Source: Leptospira vanthielii serovar Holland str. Waz Holland = ATCC 700522
Lineage (GTDB): Bacteria > Spirochaetota > Leptospiria > Leptospirales > Leptospiraceae
DNA length: 21,269 bases
Reading direction: 5' to 3'
Assembly (NCBI RefSeq): GCF_000332455.1
Contig: NZ_AOGY02000029.1
Coordinates: 4 to 21,272, forward strand
Shown here: one piece after another, positions 14,917 to 21,269 of the stretch
How positions within the stretch are numbered: position 1 is the stretch's first letter
Layout: each line of letters starts with the position of its first letter
Notes under the pieces: model-generated
Told to the model about the DNA's origin: nothing
The model's database searches: none
Seen by the model: the letters and a program-made list of their open reading frames with translations, nothing else
Made by a program: the position numbers and the translations under genes

Positions 14917-16347
14917 ATGGAACGATACTACTTTCAATTATCTTTCTTTGAAACACATCCTACCTCTCTAACATATCCAACTCTTGAATTTGTTGAATCT
15001 TGTGGTAGTTTGGGCGAAGACTTATTCAAAAATGATTCAATAATTTTCGTAGATTCAAATTCATTAGGAAATTTTCAAAATGGAAAATTTGTATTCCAAC
15101 TGAATTTACTAAAACATTTATCAAAAAATACAAAAAGGTCATATTCAAATATCAGAAAAAATTTGTTGGATAAAATGGTTTTAATTGCCATGAGCACTGA
15201 AACGACCAAAAATCACTTCTTCCTTGATATTTTCATAAAAAATCTAAAATACTCTGAAATTCGGAAAATATATTTATTAAACCAAAACTTTAATTCGATT
15301 AGAAACAATTTAAGCATAAATAAACAAATCTATTTCAGAAATTGTAAAATAGAACATTTTGAATCATATATTGAAAGTATAGAGAATAATTTACATTTTG
15401 AGAATTCCAAAATAGGCTACTTTAAACATTCAAATGCATCGGATAACCAAACATTAAGATTAAAAAACTGTTCAATTAATTACCTAGATACTACTGCTCA
15501 AAATATATTTTTGGAAAATATTTCCGGACTAAGCCTATTCCTATTTAAGGCAAAAAATATTTCAAATTTAACAATTGTAAATGTCTCTATCAAATTCTCT
15601 AAAGAAACAATTCTAAAATACCTATACTTTGATTCTTCGCTTAATCGAATAAGCGATAAAAAACCTAAAGGATACAACATATTTGAAAAATTCTTATACT
15701 TCTATTTTAAAAAACCGGAACAATACATTCCCGGAGAAGTTCTCTTTCCGTATCCAACTGAAAATAAAATATCATATAAAAGAATCATTAATAAATTCAA
15801 AAATAACATAAGCTACTTTAAACCCAAAATTTATGTTGAAGAAATTGGAGATGGAATATATACATATAAAGAAGACCCGAGGATTGAAAAAAGTAGCATA
15901 GGATTTGCATACAATCAATCAGTTTTAATTAAATCACTAAATGAAATTTCCTCTACATTAAAAGACTACAAAGTCAAGGAAAGTTTAATTAATTATCACC
16001 ATTATTTTAGCTCCAGGAATAATTATTGGAGACAATTATTATATTTCTTACATGCCGGATATCGTCGATTCAAAAGACCTCTACTTTTATTAATCATTTC
16101 CATCATCCTAAACACTTTTTTAATAAATTTAATTCGAAATGATTTCAGTGATGGATTACATTCAATTTATTTTAACTTTAATATTATAAGTTATTTTGAA
16201 AAAATATTATTTAAAAACCTAGAGTTCAACTTCAATTTTCTTTTAAAATTATCTTCGCTAATGCTAGAATCACTTAATTTTTATCTAATATTCTGTTTAA
16301 CAATTTACATCAAAGAATTAATAAGTTTCCCAAAAAAATACGAATAA
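14917..16347 (+). CDS. Membrane protein with beta-helix-like rungs, function unknown (cassette 4)
   Basis: A 476-residue protein of no family I recognise. Residues about 140-225 show short repeating rungs with Asn, Cys, Phe and Leu at regular spacing (IYFRNCKIEHFESY, LHFENSKIGYFKHS, LRLKNCSINYLDTT), resembling a pentapeptide-like or right-handed beta-helix stretch. The C-terminal 90 residues have at least two membrane helices: PLLLLIISIILNTFLINLI at about 388-406 and another around 440-470 ending FYLIFCLTIYI. There is no signal peptide, so the N-terminal 380 residues are probably cytoplasmic. The ATG is 22 bases after R', without a Shine-Dalgarno sequence. It is the only gene of its cassette and is even more AT-rich than its neighbours. 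The soluble-repeat plus C-terminal membrane layout occurs in some defence effectors, but no evidence here links it to defence. Confidence 0.7.
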   Translation: MERYYFQLSFFETHPTSLTYPTLEFVESCGSLGEDLFKNDSIIFVDSNSLGNFQNGKFVFQLNLLKHLSKNTKRSYSNIRKNLLDKMVLIAMSTETTKNHFFLDIFIKNLKYSEIRKIYLLNQNFNSIRNNLSINKQIYFRNCKIEHFESYIESIENNLHFENSKIGYFKHSNASDNQTLRLKNCSINYLDTTAQNIFLENISGLSLFLFKAKNISNLTIVNVSIKFSKETILKYLYFDSSLNRISDKKPKGYNIFEKFLYFYFKKPEQYIPGEVLFPYPTENKISYKRIINKFKNNISYFKPKIYVEEIGDGIYTYKEDPRIEKSSIGFAYNQSVLIKSLNEISSTLKDYKVKESLINYHHYFSSRNNYWRQLLYFLHAGYRRFKRPLLLLIISIILNTFLINLIRNDFSDGLHSIYFNFNIISYFEKILFKNLEFNFNFLLKLSSLMLESLNFYLIFCLTIYIKELISFPKKYE

Positions 16348-16357
16348 AATGTACGTC

Positions 16358-16519
16358 GCATAACTTCGGGGAAACGCTTCGCTTCGGCACGAGGCCTCGC
16401 TTGGGCTGCGCCACATTTCCCTTCTGTCACTCGTTTGCATCCGCAAACTCCGTGCCAGTCCCTAACGTCCCGTTCGGGACTCAGGGTCGGGAAACGTCGT
16501 CTCCCCTAGTTCGTTATAC
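16358..16519 (+). repeat. attC4 (ends cassette 4)
   Basis: 162 bp from R'' GCATAAC (16358-16364) to R' GTTATAC (16513-16519). The cassette-4 end 16351-16364 pairs with its start 14888-14901 at 13 of 14 positions. L arms GGGGAaACG and CGTcTCCCC pair except for one mismatch; the inner hairpin is GTCCCGttcGGGAC. Confidence 0.9.
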
Positions 16520-16563
16520 GCAATGGGTAAAAATCTAACTCTATTATCGAAGAAATATTATAC

Positions 16564-16578
16564 TTGACAACTTGTCAA
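16564..16578. promoter_or_regulatory. Palindromic operator candidate upstream of the toxin-antitoxin pair
   Basis: TTGACAA-C-TTGTCAA is a perfect 7+1+7 inverted repeat 22 bases before the antitoxin ATG. It contains a TTGACA hexamer that could be a -35 box, though no well-spaced -10 follows. Phd-type antitoxins repress their own promoters by binding such palindromes, so self-regulation is likely. Confidence 0.55.
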
Positions 16579-16600
16579 CATATGATCTACTGAAACCACT

Positions 16601-16837
16601 ATGAAGTCCTATGCCGTTGGCGAACTAAAATCTCACTTCTCCGAAGTTCTTGAATACGTCAAGAAAGGAGAGAAAGTTGGTATTCTATTTGGGAAAAACA
16701 AAAAGACAATCGCCATGATCGTTCCGATCAATCAAAAGATTGATGGAAAAAGAAAAATTGGACTACTTGATGGAAAAGTCAAAATATCTTTTGATAAAGA
16801 TTTTTCCATTACCGAAGAAGAATTCTTAAATATTTAA
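16601..16837 (+). CDS. Phd/YefM-family antitoxin (cassette 5)
   Basis: A 78-residue protein. The N-terminal half, MKSYAVGELKSHFSEVLEYV, then KKGEKVGILFGKNKKTIAMI, is the Phd/YefM DNA-binding dimer domain. The C-terminal tail (DGKVKISFDKDFSITEEEFL) is the flexible part that should wrap the toxin and block it. Its stop overlaps the toxin ATG by one base (TAATG), the usual coupling that makes antitoxin first. The palindrome at 16564-16578 is its probable operator. No Shine-Dalgarno is visible. A toxin-antitoxin cassette with its own promoter is a common resident of large integron arrays, where it penalises loss of the region. Confidence 0.88.
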   Translation: MKSYAVGELKSHFSEVLEYVKKGEKVGILFGKNKKTIAMIVPINQKIDGKRKIGLLDGKVKISFDKDFSITEEEFLNI

Positions 16838-17238
16838 TGGCTTATCTTTTAGATACTCATGCTTTACTCTGGGTTATAGGTGACTCAAAACAATTAAGTA
16901 AAAAAGTTGCAACTATCGTTCAGGATCAGGAAAACCAAATTCTAGTAAGTGCAATTTCATTATGGGAAGTTTCTTTAAAATTTCGCCTCGGTAAACTGAA
17001 ACTATCTGGTTTTAAACCAGACGAAATCCCAAAACTACTTGAAAAATTAAATATTAACATAATTGAACTAAACCAGGAAGAAGCTTCATCTTACCATAAT
17101 TTAAAAGAAGATTTTCATAAAGATCCCTTTGACCGAATGCTTATATGGCAATGCATAACAAGAAAGCTCACCTTCATTTCAAAAGATTCGGAGATAAAGA
17201 AGTATAAAATTTCTGGATTAAAAACTATTTGGTCTTAG
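16837..17238 (+). CDS. vapC: PIN-domain toxin, VapC type (cassette 5)
   Basis: A 133-residue PIN-domain ribonuclease expected to cut RNA and stop growth when free of antitoxin. The acidic metal-binding residues of the fold are present: D6 (LLDTHALLW), E44 (ISLWEVSLK), D96 and D99 (DPFDRMLIWQ) and D117 (FISKDSEI). Length and order match the PIN toxins that pair with Phd-type antitoxins (xxDTHxLLWxxxD group). The specific RNA target cannot be read. The reading frame is intact with no sign of decay. The stop is followed immediately by the cassette end repeat, so the pair fills cassette 5. Confidence 0.9.
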   Translation: MAYLLDTHALLWVIGDSKQLSKKVATIVQDQENQILVSAISLWEVSLKFRLGKLKLSGFKPDEIPKLLEKLNINIIELNQEEASSYHNLKEDFHKDPFDRMLIWQCITRKLTFISKDSEIKKYKISGLKTIWS

Positions 17239-17249
17239 TTACCCACAGC

Positions 17250-17410
17250 GTATAACAGCATGGAAACGCTGCGCTTCGGCACGAGGCCTCGCTTGGGCTG
17301 CGCCACATTTCCCTTCTGTCACTCGTTTGCATCCGCAAACTCCGTGCCAGTCCCTAACGTCCCGTCGGGACTCAGGGTCGGGAAACGTCGTCTCCACTAG
17401 TTCGTTATGC
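17250..17410 (+). repeat. attC5 (ends cassette 5)
   Basis: 161 bp from R'' GTATAAC (17250-17256) to R' GTTATGC (17404-17410). The cassette-5 end 17239-17256 pairs with its start 16513-16530 at 16 of 18 positions. Inner hairpins: GGCACGAGGCC, GGCTGCGCC, GTTTGCatccGCAAAC, GTCCCGtcGGGAC. Confidence 0.9.
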
Positions 17411-17443
17411 GCAATGCATTAAAAAACATTTAAAGGAAAATAT

Positions 17444-17959
17444 ATGATAAATATCCTCCGAATAACCTTTATAATTTCTGGCTTTATATTTGCAGAAAAT
17501 TGTAAAACCACTGCGAATAGGCCTAGTAATGAAGCAATATTCGATAAGAATCTTTCTTTATATGAAAGATTATCAGATGAGAAAGTTGCAAGTATATCGA
17601 ATGATATTACAATCCGATTCTTTGATCAATATCAACATGGTAACCAAATTGAATTTAACTCTAATTCCGGAAAAACTTTCCTATGGTATCCAAATAATAA
17701 AACTCTAGTTTCAGGATTTTACAAAATTAAAGATAATCGCATCATTTGCTTTAACTACTCTGGGATCGCCCGAAATGAATTTACAGGAGAAATATCAGGA
17801 AATTGGAACTGCCAGGATTTGCTAACATATTACAATAAAGTTCGAGAGAAGATTAAAGGCAATGTATTCAATTTAAATGAAAATAAGGAAATTCCTTTTA
17901 TAATTGAACGTTTTCCAGAACAAACAATCTTTGATTTGACGCAAAAATCAAACAGATGA
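17444..17959 (+). CDS. Putative lipoprotein of unknown function (cassette 6)
   Basis: A 171-residue protein with a short hydrophobic N-terminus (MINILRITFIISGFIFAENC) that fits a spirochaetal lipoprotein signal, Cys-20 being the likely lipidated residue. The mature part looks mainly beta (IEFNSNSGKTFLWYPNNKTL, VSGFYKIKDNRIICFNY) with two more cysteines. No known family. A recognisable AAGGA lies before the ATG. After the stop there are 210 bases (17960-18169) of very AT-rich DNA with no gene before attC6, an unusually long tail for a cassette; it may be the remains of a second gene or a free 3' region. Confidence 0.7.
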   Translation: MINILRITFIISGFIFAENCKTTANRPSNEAIFDKNLSLYERLSDEKVASISNDITIRFFDQYQHGNQIEFNSNSGKTFLWYPNNKTLVSGFYKIKDNRIICFNYSGIARNEFTGEISGNWNCQDLLTYYNKVREKIKGNVFNLNENKEIPFIIERFPEQTIFDLTQKSNR

Positions 17960-18169
17960 AAGTTAGATATTTGAAATAAACGAAATTGTAAATAATTCAA
18001 ATTTTGATATTTATTAAAAGAAATCATATAATAAATCTTTAATTAGTAAAAATTCAAATTAAAATAGATCCATTAAATCTAGATCGGTCCGATTGAAAGA
18101 ATATTCTAAACCAAACTTAGCTTTATAATTGATAAATATTATTGCAAACATTCAATATAAATGCACAGC

Positions 18170-18331
18170 GCATAACAGCGTGGAAACGCTTCGCTTCGGC
18201 ACGAGGCCTCGCTCGGGCTTTGCCACATTCCTCTCCGTCACGCTTCTTGCTCTGCAAGAAGACGCGCCGACGCTAACGCCTCTTCCAGAGGCTCAGCTAC
18301 GAGGAACCTCGTCTCAACTAGTTCGTTATCT
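18170..18331 (+). repeat. attC6 (ends cassette 6)
   Basis: 162 bp from R'' GCATAAC (18170-18176) to R' GTTATCT (18325-18331). The cassette-6 end 18160-18176 pairs with its start 17404-17420 at 15 of 17 positions. The inner half is a different variant, shared only with attC7: CTTCTTGCtctGCAAGAAG and GCCTCttccaGAGGC replace the usual hairpins. Confidence 0.9.
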
Positions 18332-18354
18332 GCAATGCCCTAGAACTTAATTCT

Positions 18355-19506
18355 ATGAATGAATTCCAACAAGTTTTATATAAGCAAATAGATAAGATTC
18401 AAGCTTCCAACCTGCCTACTCATGTTAAGAAGGTTGTTTCTGCTGTTGCTCTTTGTAGAACTAATGCCATGAAGGGAAGAGTCTATTCTTGTCCAAACGG
18501 ACACTTCTCTATATTCATTAGAGAATCTTGTAACAATAGATCTTGTCCTACTTGCCAATCAGAAAATAAAAGAGAATGGAATTCTAATACAAAAGAAAAA
18601 GTTTCTAATTCTCCACATTATCATCTTGTTTTTAAGTTACCTATACGTGGCGTGTATCCATATATTCTTTCCCATTATAAAGAATTTATAGAAATCCTTT
18701 TTGAAGCTTCATCTAATACGATTCTCAAATTAATTAAGTACGCCACGTACCTAACCCCTACTACCGCATTCATTTCTGTTCTACACACTCATGGGGATGC
18801 TTACCAGCTTCATCCTCATATACACATCCTTCTCAATTCTATTGCTCTATCCAAAAAACAGGACAAGATTCTCTTACTAGATCAGACTCTCTTCAAACTT
18901 GATAACTTCAATTCTATATATAACCAAATTCTAAAGAAAGAATTAATTCTTTTACATAAGAAACATCCTGAACTTGGAAATGACTTCAGAATAAATATAG
19001 ATAATATACATAAAGAAAATATATTTGTTTCTAAGAAATACGAATCACCTTTTCCTATCATTGACTACCTTTCCAAAACTATAAAAGGAAATGCTCTCGA
19101 TCTTAATCAGGTCGATTTTTTTGATAATGGTTCCATTAATCTTCATAATAAAGATAAATCTTTTTCCTTTTCTAACCATGAATTTGTAAATAGATACATC
19201 AAACATATCATTCCACAAAACATTAAATCTATTCGTTATTCTGGTTTCTACAGCTCTGCTAGTAAATCTAAGTATGACCTCGTAAATCAATTATTAGAGA
19301 TAAACAGTAAAGAAGAAACAGAATCAAAAATCAATGATGATTCCATTCTCGATGAGAATCATAAATTCCACAAATCTTGTCCTTTCTGCAATCAAAGGAT
19401 GATTCTGTTAGAAGAAGTTGACGAATTCAAAGTTCCAGATATTGTTTACATCAAATTTGGAAAGGATCCGCCTACTGAAGAACTATTCACAAGACTTGTC
19501 GCTTAA
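18355..19506 (+). CDS. IS91-like HUH transposase carried as a cassette (cassette 7)
   Basis: A 383-residue protein of normal IS91/IS801 family length. It starts with the family's zinc-binding domain (YSCPNGH, then CNNRSCPTCQ), followed by HYHLVFKLP at about 87-95 and the HUH metal site HPHIH (residues 153-157) in YQLHPHIHILL. These nick single-stranded DNA for rolling-circle transposition. The tyrosine region reads DYLSKTIKG: Y238 is kept but the second tyrosine of IS91 (Y-x3-Y) is T242, so it has one tyrosine, as ISCR transposases do. GFYSSASKSKYD and a C-terminal CPFC pair are also typical. No ori or ter ends of an IS91 element were seen; the gene instead has integron cassette ends. ATG is 23 bases after R' with no Shine-Dalgarno sequence. 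Confidence 0.85.
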   Translation: MNEFQQVLYKQIDKIQASNLPTHVKKVVSAVALCRTNAMKGRVYSCPNGHFSIFIRESCNNRSCPTCQSENKREWNSNTKEKVSNSPHYHLVFKLPIRGVYPYILSHYKEFIEILFEASSNTILKLIKYATYLTPTTAFISVLHTHGDAYQLHPHIHILLNSIALSKKQDKILLLDQTLFKLDNFNSIYNQILKKELILLHKKHPELGNDFRINIDNIHKENIFVSKKYESPFPIIDYLSKTIKGNALDLNQVDFFDNGSINLHNKDKSFSFSNHEFVNRYIKHIIPQNIKSIRYSGFYSSASKSKYDLVNQLLEINSKEETESKINDDSILDENHKFHKSCPFCNQRMILLEEVDEFKVPDIVYIKFGKDPPTEELFTRLVA

Positions 19507-19584
19507 CTTTGACTCAATTTTGGACTATTAAATTCCTTAGTGAGAAAAAACAGGCAGCAAGCCAAACTTAGCATAGGGCACAGC

Positions 19585-19746
19585 AGATAACAGCGCCTAA
19601 CCGCTTCGCTTCGGGACGAGCCCTCGCTTGGCCTCCGGCACATTCCTCTCCGTCACGCTTCTTGCTCCGCAAGAAGACGCGCCGACGCTAACGCCTGCCC
19701 TGCAGGCTCAGCTAAGAGGAACGTCGTCTCCGCTAGTTCGTTATGC
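19585..19746 (+). repeat. attC7 (ends cassette 7)
   Basis: 162 bp from R'' AGATAAC (19585-19591) to R' GTTATGC (19740-19746). The cassette-7 end 19576-19591 pairs with its start 18325-18340 at 14 of 16 positions. It has the attC6 inner variant, with CTTCTTGCtccGCAAGAAG and GCCTGCcctGCAGGC. Confidence 0.9.
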
Positions 19747-19791
19747 GTAATTGCAAAAAGTTGTTTGCTTTTTTGCATCTTTAACAAAAAT

Positions 19792-20568
19792 ATGAAAATG
19801 AAATTTTTAATCCCGATTTTTATTACTATACTAGGATGCAGCTCATACACTAGTTATTTAGCGCCCGATTATAAAAATAACACCTTATCATCAAACAAAC
19901 GAATCGCTTTAATTGGATTTTTGAACTATGAGTTTCAAATGGCTAAAGATAGAGAAGGAAATTTCTATAGGTCATCTGCATCCCTAAATTACAACAAATC
20001 CATGAAACAACTATTTCCAGCAGGTAAAGATGTATCATCTTTTAATTCTAATAATATTAATAATCAAATCAGTCGAGAAAATTGTTTAGAATTCGTTTAT
20101 CAATATTTAGATGTCGTGAAAGAATCTGGGAAAAAAGAATTAATTAAATTTATTGAATTTGAATTAACCCCAGATACTTCTAAATCAAAATGTGCAGTAA
20201 AATCAGAAAATATCGACTATTACATTCTTGGTATTCCAGGAAAATCATTTAATTCATGGAGAAACTATGACGAAAGTTTCATGGGTTATATAAAAAATAT
20301 CGCATCTATCTTAACTTTATTTATCTATCCCACACATAAAGCAGAACCAGTGAATGCATTTTTCTATGTTTATGATCCAAAATTAAAGTTAATTGAAAAA
20401 TTCGAATATAACAAGCAAGTAAAAATTACAACTTCTTGGTGGTTTAATTTAAATTTAGCGGACAAAGATAGAGTATCCCAAGATATCACAGCAAGCATAA
20501 CTAAATCCCAAGAAAACATTACGAAGGAATTTGCATTTGATTTTTACTCAAAATACCAAAAGAAATAA
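19792..20568 (+). CDS. Putative lipoprotein of unknown function (cassette 8, gene 1)
   Basis: A protein of 258 residues from ATG 19792. The N-terminus MKMKFLIPIFITILGCSS is a compact lipoprotein signal with lipobox ILGC, so Cys-16 should carry the lipid and the protein should be membrane-anchored and exported. An earlier TTG at 19765 is in frame but would spoil the signal. The mature part has no family I recognise; NKRIALIGFLNYEFQMA near the start resembles small spirochaetal lipoproteins with a beta-rich core, and a hydrophobic stretch (NIASILTLFIYPTH) lies at about 170-183. It is followed 37 bases later by a second lipoprotein gene in the same cassette. Weak ribosome binding site. Confidence 0.75.
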   Translation: MKMKFLIPIFITILGCSSYTSYLAPDYKNNTLSSNKRIALIGFLNYEFQMAKDREGNFYRSSASLNYNKSMKQLFPAGKDVSSFNSNNINNQISRENCLEFVYQYLDVVKESGKKELIKFIEFELTPDTSKSKCAVKSENIDYYILGIPGKSFNSWRNYDESFMGYIKNIASILTLFIYPTHKAEPVNAFFYVYDPKLKLIEKFEYNKQVKITTSWWFNLNLADKDRVSQDITASITKSQENITKEFAFDFYSKYQKK

Positions 20569-20605
20569 TTTTAAATATTAATTAAGATTAAAAAAAGGAA
20601 AAAAA

Positions 20606-21118
20606 ATGAAACTCAACCTAAAAATAATTTCACTACTGATAGTAATAGCACTAAACAATTGCGTATTTCTACCAGACTATTCAAATAACTTCAAAAAATA
20701 TCCAGCAAAACCGGATAGAAAAACAATTTCAGTAACTAAACCAGAAAGTAGATTTGAAACTTTTGGTAAAAATTTTCCCTATACTTTTGTTGTATACCAA
20801 ATTGAAGAAAATTTAAAATTTTCAGAATTATTCTCTGAAGTCAAAGAAACAGAAGGAGAATATGTTTTAACCGCAGAAAGTATAGATGATAAATATGGAG
20901 ATTCAGCATTAGACGTTACTTATAACATTAAACTTGAATATTCGTTACATCACAAAAATAAACTAATCTTTAAAAACACTTACGAAGGTTCTGGATTTTC
21001 TAAAGTTACCGAACACTTCATGTCTGGTTTCAGAGCAAGACTTGCAAGGGAGAGAGCACTACAGGTAACAATCAACAAATTATTAGATGATCTTGTTGTG
21101 TTGAAAATTATTAAATAA
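20606..21118 (+). CDS. Putative lipoprotein of unknown function (cassette 8, gene 2)
   Basis: A 170-residue protein with signal MKLNLKIISLLIVIALNNC, lipobox LNNC and lipidation at Cys-19. The mature part is predicted alpha/beta: FVVYQIEENLKFSELFSEV, YVLTAESIDDKYGDSALDVT, NIKLEYSLHHKNKLIFKNTY, then a C-terminal helix (RARLARERALQVTINKLLDD). That layout resembles small envelope lipoproteins that assemble on a larger partner, but I cannot name a family. A clear AAGGA precedes the ATG. With the gene upstream it forms a two-lipoprotein cassette, and the two may work together. Confidence 0.75.
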   Translation: MKLNLKIISLLIVIALNNCVFLPDYSNNFKKYPAKPDRKTISVTKPESRFETFGKNFPYTFVVYQIEENLKFSELFSEVKETEGEYVLTAESIDDKYGDSALDVTYNIKLEYSLHHKNKLIFKNTYEGSGFSKVTEHFMSGFRARLARERALQVTINKLLDDLVVLKIIK

Positions 21119-21165
21119 TAATTGAAACAAATTATTTTCATTAGGATTTAGCATTTTGCAACTAC

Positions 21166-21269
21166 GCATAACAGCGACTAACCGCTTCGCTTCGGCACAA
21201 GGCCTCGCTTGGGCTGCGCCACATAGGCTTCTGGCACTCCCCTTGCATTCGCAAGTGTCGTTCCAGTCC
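21166..21269 (+). repeat. attC8, cut by the window end (ends cassette 8)
   Basis: R'' GCATAAC (21166-21172) and the first 104 bp of an attC; the rest lies beyond the window. The cassette-8 end 21154-21172 pairs with its start 19740-19758 at 18 of 19 positions. The inner part is the attC2 variant (CTTGCattcGCAAG). The array therefore probably continues to the right. Confidence 0.88.

Larger units (their letters stand above)
9732..21269 (+). mobile_element. Integron gene-cassette array (eight cassettes, no integrase in window)
   Basis: Eight units, each of one or two plus-strand genes followed by an attC-like site of about 162 bp ending in GTTA at the recombination point. Cassettes run 10024-11360, 11361-13697, 13698-14888, 14889-16513, 16514-17404, 17405-18325, 18326-19740 and 19741 to beyond the attC8 fragment. 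In every unit the R' box at its start is complementary to the R'' box at its own end, as expected for circles inserted at G^TT. The attC sites resemble each other strongly while the genes do not, as in large chromosomal integrons. The sites are GC-rich against AT-rich genes. No tyrosine recombinase is encoded, so the platform is either further off or lost (a CALIN-type cluster). Confidence 0.85.

Noticed and set aside
18129..18350. Plus-strand frame of 73 codons across attC6
   Set aside because: Its residues come almost wholly from the attC repeat, and it ends exactly where the transposase cassette begins.
11203..21269. The repeats as a REP-like family, a CRISPR array or an IS
   Set aside because: Spacing is that of genes (900-2300 bp), orientation is constant and each inter-repeat unit has ends complementary to each other, which fits attC and none of the others.
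1..21269. tRNA, rRNA or replication origin
   Set aside because: I found no cloverleaf, ribosomal RNA signature or iteron cluster.

Overview
The window is AT-rich bacterial chromosome. Short lipoprotein signals with relaxed lipoboxes (LQSC, ILGC, LNNC, AENC), a membrane-anchored class III adenylate cyclase and the overall protein style suggest a spirochaete of the Leptospira group. That assignment is inference; no rRNA or tRNA is present to anchor it.

Left part (1-9660). A transposase fragment leaves the window on the minus strand at 1-90. Then comes a plus-strand copper/silver export cluster: a small Cys/His-rich secreted protein (399-788), a CusC-type outer-membrane channel (870-2198), a CusB-type adaptor lipoprotein with a heavy-metal-binding domain (2200-3261) and a CusA-type RND pump (3245-6517). 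Four accessory genes follow: two small exported proteins that share an almost duplicated leader and signal peptide (6530-6871, 7622-8062), a SAM methyltransferase between them (6934-7584), and a small His/Met-rich membrane protein broken by a one-base frameshift (8062-8278). A class III adenylate cyclase (8403-9656) closes this part.

Right part (9732-21269). This is an integron gene-cassette array without an integrase in the window. Eight cassettes, all on the plus strand, are separated by seven complete attC sites of 161-164 bp plus one cut by the window end. A longer, divergent attC-like site of 298 bp (9732-10029) sits at the left edge. The first bases of each cassette are the reverse complement of the bases that end the same cassette, over 14-19 bp rather than only the 7-bp R box. 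This shows that each unit was excised or inserted as a circle. The inner part of attC holds several hairpins whose arms differ between copies by paired compensatory changes.

Cassette contents, in order: (1) a small helix-hairpin-helix-like protein plus a PD-(D/E)XK protein related to the HsdR N-terminus; (2) a TPR protein with a C-terminal PD-(D/E)XK domain; (3) a membrane GAF-like protein with a frameshift plus a small protein of unknown function; (4) a membrane protein with beta-helix-like rungs; (5) a Phd/VapC-type toxin-antitoxin pair; (6) a small lipoprotein; (7) a complete IS91-like HUH transposase; (8) two lipoproteins. Toxin-antitoxin, nuclease, lipoprotein and unknown genes in one orientation are typical of large chromosomal integrons. 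The copper cluster and the array look like unrelated neighbours.
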